Part shown: piece by piece, positions 7,817 to 13,672 of the stretch
Position numbering within the stretch: the first letter of the stretch is position 1
How the letters are laid out: every line of letters begins with the position of its first letter
Program-made: the position numbers and the translations under genes
The notes under the pieces: model-generated
Databases searched by the model: none
What the model was told of the DNA's origin: nothing
The model's input: only the letters and a program-made list of their open reading frames with translations
Assembly: GCA_937930275.1 (NCBI GenBank)
Contig: CALGLM010000229.1
Location: 1 to 13,672 of the forward strand
Length of the DNA stretch: 13,672 nucleotides
From: an uncultured Ignavibacteria bacterium
Lineage (GTDB): Bacteria; Bacteroidota; Ignavibacteria; Ignavibacteriales; Melioribacteraceae
Direction of reading: 5' to 3'

Positions 7817-8948
7817 TCTATCAACAAAATATGCACCCGCTAACAGAATAGAAAGGGAATTAATTAACGAACAAAATAAATATGTTGAAAATAACCCTAC
7901 TATAATTGCAATACTAAATGCTTTAGCAATTGTTGCGGTAATATTAAATGAACATAGACAAATTATTTATGCTAATAAAATTTTGATTGAGATGTTAGGG
8001 TTAAGTAATCCGGAAGATGTTTTATCTTTAAGACCGGGTGAAGCTTTAAATTGTGTGAATAGTAAGATTGAACCCGGCGGTTGCGGAACTTCCGAAAATT
8101 GCAGGTATTGCGGCGCGGTAAACTCAATTTTGGAGAGTCAAATTACCGGAGAAAAAGTAACAAAAGAATGTAGAATTACAGCCGAAAGCGGTAAAGAAAA
8201 AATCTATTATGATTTTTCCGTAACTTCTAACCCCATTGTAATTGAGGGGAATAAATATACTGTGCTTTCTGTTACTGATATAGGAGAACTGAAAAGAAAA
8301 AGAGCTTTAGAAAGAATCTTTTTTCACGATGTGATTAATACTGCAGGGGGATTAGCCGGTTTTATTGAGTACATGAAAGATATTGATGACGAGGAAGAAT
8401 TAAAACAGACACTTGATGATATAAGTCAACTTAGCGTCAAGCTTTTGGACGAAATTATATCGCAAAGGGATTTAGCTTCTGCCGAAAATAACGAACTTGC
8501 TGTAATACCGGGTGAAATAAATACGCTAAAGTTAATTAACTTAATATTAAACAATATGAAATATCATCAAGTTAGTGAGGGAAAACAGATTATTGTTGAT
8601 GATAATACGCCGGATATTATATTTAATAGCGATAAACGCCTTTTAGAAAGAGTAATTACCAATATGTTAAAAAATGGCATTGAAGCCACTGATAAAGGCG
8701 GAAGTGTTAAGCTTGGTGCTTATATTGATAGCAATAACATTGTTTTTTATGTTAATAATAAAAAAGTGATGTCGCGTGAAGTTGAATTGCAGATATTCCA
8801 ACGCTCTTTTTCAACTAAAGGGGCTAATCGCGGGCTTGGAACTTATAGTATGAAACTTATCGGAGAAAAATACTTAAAAGGTAAAGTCAGATTTACAACA
8901 AATAGTGAAGAAGGAACTACGTTTTTTATTGAGTTACCGGTTAATTAG
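7809..8948 (+). CDS. Cytoplasmic PAS sensor histidine kinase with cysteine cluster (copy 2)
   Basis: A 379-residue paralogue of the preceding gene, alignable over the whole length with few gaps. The PAS-like domain (about 30-158) has Cys82, Cys92, Cys98, Cys101 and Cys121 in the pattern C-x9-C-x5-C-x2-C (ALNCVNSK, GGCGTSENCRYCGAVN, ECRI). I recall this form from PAS kinases of other anaerobes, and it looks closer to the family consensus than copy 1. The phosphoacceptor-type helix is ERIFFHDVINTAGG with His173; the HATPase domain (about 225-377) has N-box NMLKNGIEATDKGG and FQRSFSTKGANRGLGTYSMK. As in copy 1 the Asp of the first glycine box is absent (VNNKKVMS). It has no membrane segment, so it should sense an internal or diffusible signal. 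It overlaps copy 1 by eight bases with its own TGAGGA site. The pair probably arose by tandem duplication and could form heterodimers; this is inferred. Confidence 0.92.
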   Translation: MNNLSTKYAPANRIERELINEQNKYVENNPTIIAILNALAIVAVILNEHRQIIYANKILIEMLGLSNPEDVLSLRPGEALNCVNSKIEPGGCGTSENCRYCGAVNSILESQITGEKVTKECRITAESGKEKIYYDFSVTSNPIVIEGNKYTVLSVTDIGELKRKRALERIFFHDVINTAGGLAGFIEYMKDIDDEEELKQTLDDISQLSVKLLDEIISQRDLASAENNELAVIPGEINTLKLINLILNNMKYHQVSEGKQIIVDDNTPDIIFNSDKRLLERVITNMLKNGIEATDKGGSVKLGAYIDSNNIVFYVNNKKVMSREVELQIFQRSFSTKGANRGLGTYSMKLIGEKYLKGKVRFTTNSEEGTTFFIELPVN

Positions 8949-8953
8949 ATTAC

Positions 8954-9065
8954 AGACTTCAGACGATAGACGATAGAATTTAGACGTAACTCCAAAACTT
9001 AATACCCAAAGTCTAACATCCAAAGTCTAACAACTAACAACTAACATCCAACATCTAAAATCTAA
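8954..9065. repeat. Degenerate seven-base tandem repeat array
   Basis: Starting six bases after the second kinase stop codon, the sequence keeps a seven-base period for about 16 units in one phase: AGACTTC, AGACGAT, AGACGAT, AGAATTT, AGACGTA, then degenerate units, then AGTCTAA, CATCCAA, AGTCTAA, CAACTAA, CAACTAA, CATCCAA, CATCTAA, AATCTAA. The right half follows the consensus (C/A)ATCTAA. A 13-base string CCAAAGTCTAACA occurs at 9006-9018 and again at 9020-9032. It resembles the short heptanucleotide tandem repeats known from cyanobacteria. Its role is unknown; it lies between two same-strand gene groups, where it could separate transcripts or be a neutral slippage product. Confidence 0.75.
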
Positions 9066-9098
9066 TGTTTTATTTTTTATCGATTTGTCTTTTTAATA

Positions 9099-9115
9099 AT
9101 AATGTAAATCATTAT
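9099..9115. promoter_or_regulatory. Short dyad upstream of the membrane-protein/subtilase/OPT operon
   Basis: ATAATG and CATTAT flank a five-base centre TAAAT, giving a 17-base dyad about 55 bases before the first ATG of the operon. Its size and place would suit a dimeric regulator, but the sequence is very AT-rich and matches no operator I recognise. I see no clear promoter in 9066-9168. Confidence 0.2.
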
Positions 9116-9168
9116 ATTACTAATTAAATCTTTATTAAATCAGTAATTAAGATAACAAGTCTAATTTT

Positions 9169-10014
9169 ATGAAAAGAAATCTACTATTGTGGGTGTTGGC
9201 TTTTATTATTACGGTTGTTGTTGCAGTATATCAAAGAGTTACGGGTCCAACATATCCATTATCGGGAAAATATACTTTTGTAGGTAAGGAATATAATTAT
9301 AAATTGTTGCGCTCTTTCGGCGAAAAAACTGATTGTGCTATCAGTATTAAAACAGATAAAGATATAAGTGGTTTTTTATTTTATAAAAGGTACAAAACAA
9401 ATGACCTTTATTCAAAAGTACCTATGGTTAATAAAAACGGAAATTTAACCGGATTTTTACCTTATCAGCCTCCTGCGGGCAAATTACAATATTTTATTGA
9501 GATAAAAAAAGGGGAAGCTAAAGTAATAATTCCCGAAAATAAAAACGTAATTATTAGATTTAAAGGAGCGGTACCTACTTTGGTATTAATTATTCATGTG
9601 TTTTTTATGTTTGGCGCAATGCTCCTTTCGGTAAGAACGGGATTAGAGTTTTTTAATAATAACCCAAAGTTTAAAGCTTTAACATTTTTTACATTAATAT
9701 TTTTGTTTTTTGGCGGGTTTATATTGGGACCAATTGTTCAAAAATATGCGTTTGACGTATTTTGGAGCGGCTTTCCTTTCGGTCATGATTTAACCGATAA
9801 TAAAACGGCAATTACGTTTATTGGTTGGCTTATTGCGTTTTTTATGTACAAAAAAAGTAAACAGCCTAAGTATTGGGCATTAGGTGCATCAATATTGCTG
9901 ATAGTTATATATTTAATTCCGCATAGTGTAATGGGTAGCGAACTTGACTATAACAAGCTTGATAAACAAACAAAACAACAAATTATAGATACAAATAACA
10001 TAGGTGACAAATGA
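9169..10014 (+). CDS. Five-helix membrane protein of unknown function with extracytoplasmic domain
   Basis: The 281-residue product matches no family I can name. Predicted helices are about 5-21, 134-153, 170-190, 213-228 and 234-251. Basic residues at 2-3, 156-169 and 227-234 (YKKSKQPK) put those parts in the cytoplasm. That places a beta-rich domain of about 110 residues (22-133), a loop with the polar motif FGHDLTDNKT (204-213), and the C-terminal tail (PHSVMGSELDYNK onward) outside the membrane. The 22-133 domain begins QRVTGPTYPLSG and looks like an Ig/Fn3-type sandwich, which is inferred from its strand pattern. The stop overlaps the start of the secreted subtilase in ATGA, so the two are translationally coupled and may act together, for instance as a membrane anchor, assembly factor or inhibitor. 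No Shine-Dalgarno sequence is evident before ATG 9169. The gene is clear; the function is not. Confidence 0.85.
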   Translation: MKRNLLLWVLAFIITVVVAVYQRVTGPTYPLSGKYTFVGKEYNYKLLRSFGEKTDCAISIKTDKDISGFLFYKRYKTNDLYSKVPMVNKNGNLTGFLPYQPPAGKLQYFIEIKKGEAKVIIPENKNVIIRFKGAVPTLVLIIHVFFMFGAMLLSVRTGLEFFNNNPKFKALTFFTLIFLFFGGFILGPIVQKYAFDVFWSGFPFGHDLTDNKTAITFIGWLIAFFMYKKSKQPKYWALGASILLIVIYLIPHSVMGSELDYNKLDKQTKQQIIDTNNIGDK

Positions 10015-12806
10015 AGTTAAAATTAATGTTTTTTGGCTTATTACTTTCTACATGTTTGGTATTTGCACAAGAAAACACACAAACATTTTTATCTTTGCGT
10101 CAAACCGGCGTAGAGGATTTTTTGAAAAAATATCCCAAATTTGACGGTAGGGGAGTTATTGTTTTTGTTTTTGATACCGGTGTGGATATGGGTATTGAAG
10201 GTTTAACAAAAACTTCTACCGGTGAAGTAAAAGTAATAGACGTACAAGATTTTACCGGACAAGGCGATGTTAAATATTACGAAGCCGATATTGAAAATAA
10301 AGACGGTAAAAAATATTTTGAAAACGAAGCAAATAAATTTAGTGTATTGGGTGCTGAAAAGTTATCATTAAAAGCAGATGACGATAAATATTATATCGGT
10401 GCGGTTAAAGAAGATTTTTGGAAAAACTCAGGCTCCGGAATAAAGGATATAAACGGAAACGGTAAAACTGACGATGTTTTTTATTTTGTTACATTTAAAG
10501 TAAAAGAAGGTAACGAAAACTACTGGGTAGTATATTTTGATACCAATTGCAACGGTGATGTATCTGATGAAAAACCTTTAAGAAATTATAAAGAAAAACA
10601 AGATTCGTTTTTTATTGCGAACGGAGAAAAACTACCCCGTTTAACAATGGGCTTAAACATATTTCCTGAATTAAGTTTGGTTAATTTTCACTTTGATGAC
10701 GGCGGACACGGAACGCATGTTGCCGGTATTGCAACGGGAAATAATATCGGTCAGGTCGGTTTACAGGGTGTTGCTCCCGGTGCTTATGTTATAAGCTGCA
10801 AATTGGGTAATAATAACTTTTCAGGCGGGGCAACGGTAACCGAAAGCATGAAAAAAGCTTATTTATATGCCGACAAATTAAGTAAAGAAACTAAAACTCC
10901 TTGTATTATAAATATGAGCTTTGGTATAGGTAGTGAAATTGAAGGGTATGGCGATATGGAGAAGTTTTTGGATAAATTAGTTAAAGAAAATCCATATTTG
11001 TATATTGCGGTTTCTAACGGTAACGAAGGACCCGGAATATCTACAAGCGGATTACCTGCCGCCTCCAACAGCGTGTTTTCATCGGGTGCAGTTTTAACTA
11101 AAGAAGTAGGTAACGACTTATACGGTTCTGTAATTGATAATGACATTATTTTATATTTTAGTTCACGCGGCGGCGAAGTTAGTAAACCTGATATCGTTTC
11201 ACCCGGTGCTTGCACTTCAACAGTACCTAATTGGGGTGAAAATGACAGATTTTGGGGAACAAGTATGGCATCACCTTATACTGCAGGTGTTATGGCATTG
11301 TTAATGAGTGCATTAAAAGTAGAGTATCCTGATGTTAAAGTTCCTTCATTATTACTATATAAAGCAATTCGTGAATCTGCTACTCGTTGGAATCAATATA
11401 CAAGTATTGACCAAGGTGCGGGCTTTATTAACGTTGATAAAGCTTATGATTTATTGAAAAAATACATTAAAAACGGCGAAATAGAAAAATTTGAGACTTA
11501 TAAAATTTCTGCTATGTGTCCAAATATGCCGGACGGGAAAGCTCCGAATATTTACTTACGTAACGGATCATTTTTGACCGGTAACGAAACCTTAACATAT
11601 GTAGTTCAACGTAATAAATTTGACGGTAAAGATAAATTTTATCGTGTGTTTACGTTAGAAAGCGATAGCGATTGGTTAATTCCCGTTCAGAAAAAGACAT
11701 ATATAAGAAACGAACAACCGACTAATATTGTAGTTAGGTTTGATAAAAATAAGATGAAAGAACCGGGGATGTACAACGGCAAAATAAAAGCTTACAGAGA
11801 AGGAAGCGATAAATATGTAGAATTTGAAATGATGGCAACGGTTGTTATACCTGAAGAATTTACCCCCGAAAATAATTATCGTAAAACATTTAGCGGAACA
11901 GTTGATAAAGCAATGTTTAAACGCTATTTTGTAAATGTGCCTGCGGGTGCAACAAATATGAAGTTAAAACTTTATTCAACTGCCGGTAAATATTTAAGCG
12001 GAAGATTAAATTTACATTCACCGAACGGTCAACAATTAGATGTTACACAGACTATTACTGCCGAAAAAGATTATGCACAATTAGAAAGGAACTATTTTAA
12101 TTTAGAACCCGGTGTTTATGAAGTTGTAGTTGAAGGAAGCTTTTTAGCCAAAAACGTATCTACATATAATTTGTATATTGAATTTGGCGGAATTAATGCA
12201 GTTGATAAACCGGTAGTTTGCTCAAATAAAAAAACAATTGATGTAGTTAATAGATTTAACAATACTCCGATGTTTACACTTGACGGTAAAATATTGGGAT
12301 ACGAAAAAAGTTATTATGTAACAATTAAAGGTAAAGATTATTATACGGCACCTTTTGAGTTAAAAGAAGGCGAATCTGAAAGAACTTTTGAAATTGAATT
12401 AACTAAAGAAAACTTTAATAAAGTAACAGATTTTGCAATAATGATTTACAATAAAGAAGATATTGCAATTGAAAAAGACGGTTTAAGTTATAGAAAAGGT
12501 GTAATATCGGTTTCGGACGGAGCCGGAGCATATAAATTAGCATTAATCCCCGGTTTTACAAATGCCGAAGGTGAATTAACGGTTCTTGTAACAGAAAAAA
12601 CTTATTTTGCAGATCCGATTGAAGTAAATGTTAAAGCTAAAAATAGAAAGAGTGTTATACTGTACCCTTCGGTAACCGAAACTTTAACTTTAGATTATAA
12701 ATTACCTGAATTAAAATTACCCGAAGGAACAAAACTTTTTGGTGAAATTAATTTCTTAAATAACAGTAACGGATTGGAATACCAATTACCGATTAACGTA
12801 AATTAA
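10011..12806 (+). CDS. Secreted tripeptidyl-peptidase-II-like subtilase (S8 family)
   Basis: 931 residues with a signal peptide (1-19, CLVFA|Q). The subtilase triad is Asp55 (VFDTGVD), His233 (GGHGTHVAG) and Ser418 (WGTSMASP), with oxyanion Asn338 (SNGNEGP). The 178-residue insert between Asp and His is a TPP II hallmark. Other TPP II-like strings are GEVKVIDVQDFTGQGDV (71-87), NGDVSDEKPLRNYKEKQ (181-197), VPNWG (405-409) and GFINVDKAYD (471-480). Beyond the catalytic domain, NIYLRN, PGMYNG, KRYFVNVPAGAT and IEFGGI keep the order of the eukaryotic TPP II middle region. The insert holds two Asp/Asn-rich loops that may bind calcium (146-155, 177-187). Aligned against human TPP II, its two substrate-N-terminus glutamates fall on Ala274 and Ile306, so tripeptidyl specificity may be lost. 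It is shorter than the roughly 1250-residue eukaryotic enzyme and lacks a T9SS tail, so a periplasmic location is likely. AGGTG at 10002-10006 precedes the ATG, and OPT follows after 21 bases. Confidence 0.92.
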   Translation: MKLKLMFFGLLLSTCLVFAQENTQTFLSLRQTGVEDFLKKYPKFDGRGVIVFVFDTGVDMGIEGLTKTSTGEVKVIDVQDFTGQGDVKYYEADIENKDGKKYFENEANKFSVLGAEKLSLKADDDKYYIGAVKEDFWKNSGSGIKDINGNGKTDDVFYFVTFKVKEGNENYWVVYFDTNCNGDVSDEKPLRNYKEKQDSFFIANGEKLPRLTMGLNIFPELSLVNFHFDDGGHGTHVAGIATGNNIGQVGLQGVAPGAYVISCKLGNNNFSGGATVTESMKKAYLYADKLSKETKTPCIINMSFGIGSEIEGYGDMEKFLDKLVKENPYLYIAVSNGNEGPGISTSGLPAASNSVFSSGAVLTKEVGNDLYGSVIDNDIILYFSSRGGEVSKPDIVSPGACTSTVPNWGENDRFWGTSMASPYTAGVMALLMSALKVEYPDVKVPSLLLYKAIRESATRWNQYTSIDQGAGFINVDKAYDLLKKYIKNGEIEKFETYKISAMCPNMPDGKAPNIYLRNGSFLTGNETLTYVVQRNKFDGKDKFYRVFTLESDSDWLIPVQKKTYIRNEQPTNIVVRFDKNKMKEPGMYNGKIKAYREGSDKYVEFEMMATVVIPEEFTPENNYRKTFSGTVDKAMFKRYFVNVPAGATNMKLKLYSTAGKYLSGRLNLHSPNGQQLDVTQTITAEKDYAQLERNYFNLEPGVYEVVVEGSFLAKNVSTYNLYIEFGGINAVDKPVVCSNKKTIDVVNRFNNTPMFTLDGKILGYEKSYYVTIKGKDYYTAPFELKEGESERTFEIELTKENFNKVTDFAIMIYNKEDIAIEKDGLSYRKGVISVSDGAGAYKLALIPGFTNAEGELTVLVTEKTYFADPIEVNVKAKNRKSVILYPSVTETLTLDYKLPELKLPEGTKLFGEINFLNNSNGLEYQLPINVN

Positions 12807-12827
12807 TAAATAAATTATAGGTAGATT

Positions 12828-13672
12828 ATGCATGTTAATTCAAACAATACTCCTGCGGGGTTACCCTCTAATGCTTATAAAGAGCTAAAACCCGGGGAAG
12901 AATATGTTCCTTTAATGGATCCGAAAGCTAAAATTAGCGAAGTAAATATTTATACTGTTACGGTCGGTTTATTAATGGCTATTTTATTTTCGGCTGCAGC
13001 TGCTTATTTAGGTCTTAAAATAGGTCAGGTTTTTGAAGCTGCAATTCCTATTGCAATTTTAGCAGTCGGCTTATCAACAGGTTTAAAACGAAGCGGTGCA
13101 TTAGGTGAAAACGTAATTATCCAATCAATTGGTGCTACAAGCGGTGCAGTTGTTGCAGGTGCAATTTTTACTTTACCCGCAATTTATATTTTGAAATTGG
13201 ATGTGGATTATTACAAAATCTTTTTGTCTTCAATGTTGGGCGGATTTTTAGGAATATTATTTTTAATTCCTTTTAGAAAGTATTTTGTTGCCGAAATGCA
13301 CGGAAAATTCCCGTTTCCGGAAGCAACAGCTACTACCGAAGTACTTGTTGCAGGCGAAAAAGGGGGGAATCAGGCAAAAGTTCTTATTACAAGTGCTTTA
13401 GTCGGAGGTATTTACGATTTTATTATTGCTACATTCGGTTGGTGGAGTGAAGTGTTTACCACTCGCGTTTTACCTGTAGGCGATTATGTAGCAAATAAAT
13501 TTAAGTTGGTATTTAAAATTAATATCGGTGCCGCAGTAATGGGGCTTGGTTATATTGTGGGATTAAAATATGCAGCAATTATTGCCGGTGGTTCATTTGT
13601 TGCTTGGTTTGTTATAATTCCCATTTTTAGTTATATAGGTGATTACACTACCATTCCTTTTGGTGCAAATGT
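12828..13672 (+). CDS. OPT-family oligopeptide transporter, 3' end outside window
   Basis: The first 281 residues are visible; prokaryotic OPT proteins are usually 600-700 long. The N-terminus carries the family's GEEYVPLMDP segment (23-32) and the GKFPFPEATATTEVL motif (159-173), followed by GLKYAAIIAGGSFVAW (245-260). Predicted membrane helices lie near 41-63, 68-86, 98-122, 131-149, 184-205 and 231-268. OPT proteins are secondary transporters, cation-coupled where studied, that import small peptides; some homologues carry metal chelates instead, so the substrate is inferred from context. TAGGTAG supplies a Shine-Dalgarno site six bases before ATG 12828, and the gene starts 21 bases after the TPP II-like subtilase, so the two are almost certainly co-transcribed. 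This gives the protease a matching uptake route. Confidence 0.92.
   Translation, partial: MHVNSNNTPAGLPSNAYKELKPGEEYVPLMDPKAKISEVNIYTVTVGLLMAILFSAAAAYLGLKIGQVFEAAIPIAILAVGLSTGLKRSGALGENVIIQSIGATSGAVVAGAIFTLPAIYILKLDVDYYKIFLSSMLGGFLGILFLIPFRKYFVAEMHGKFPFPEATATTEVLVAGEKGGNQAKVLITSALVGGIYDFIIATFGWWSEVFTTRVLPVGDYVANKFKLVFKINIGAAVMGLGYIVGLKYAAIIAGGSFVAWFVIIPIFSYIGDYTTIPFGAN

Noticed and set aside
8949..9168. A CRISPR-like reading of the repeats after the second kinase
   Set aside because: The units are seven bases, contiguous and degenerate, with no spacers and no cas genes nearby.
10053..10070. A possible lipobox (LSTC) in the subtilase signal peptide
   Set aside because: Thr at the position before Cys is unusual for signal peptidase II, and a good signal peptidase I site (VFA|Q) follows four residues later.
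10859..11215. A 118-codon minus-strand frame
   Set aside because: It is antisense to the conserved catalytic region of the subtilase, a common shadow of constrained codons.

Overview
The window looks like AT-rich chromosomal DNA from a member of the FCB (Fibrobacterota-Chlorobiota-Bacteroidota) group, most likely an Ignavibacteria-type lineage. The clearest marker is the secreted protein at the left edge. It ends in a type IX secretion sorting domain opening with YPNPFNPITKISFNLP, a form common in Ignavibacteria and relatives. Three other exported proteins carry Sec signal peptides, two ending in a Bacteroidota-like FAQ. This placement rests on motifs and base composition only. I see no rRNA, tRNA, CRISPR array, insertion sequence or phage gene.

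Layout. At 1-2849 (minus) lies a large T9SS-secreted protein: a predicted seven-bladed propeller, Ig-like domains and a C-terminal sorting domain cut by the window edge. At 2850-3322 is a gene-free gap with three hairpins. At 3323-6547 (minus) is a secreted tricorn-type protease. From a 114-base divergent intergenic region two tandem paralogous sensor kinases, each with a cysteine-rich PAS domain, run rightward (6662-7816 and 7809-8948). A degenerate seven-base tandem repeat follows (8954-9065). Then comes a probable operon: a five-helix membrane protein of unknown function (9169-10014), a secreted tripeptidyl-peptidase-II-like subtilase (10011-12806) joined to it by an ATGA overlap, and an OPT-family oligopeptide transporter (from 12828, cut by the right edge).

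How they may work together. Tricorn and TPP II are, in archaea and eukaryotes respectively, cytosolic enzymes that trim proteasome products. Here homologues of both carry signal peptides and sit in one locus with a peptide importer. The simplest reading is a periplasmic peptide-breakdown and uptake module: exported proteases cut polypeptides, and OPT imports the fragments. The two kinases lie between the protease units and could sense a redox, metal or gas signal, but no response regulator is visible, so a regulatory link is conjecture.

Points most worth a second look: the TPP II homologue aligns Ala and Ile where the human enzyme has the two glutamates that hold the substrate N-terminus; the tandem kinases differ in the spacing of their cysteines; a seven-base repeat follows the kinases; and a hairpin with a T-run lies on the strand that has no gene.
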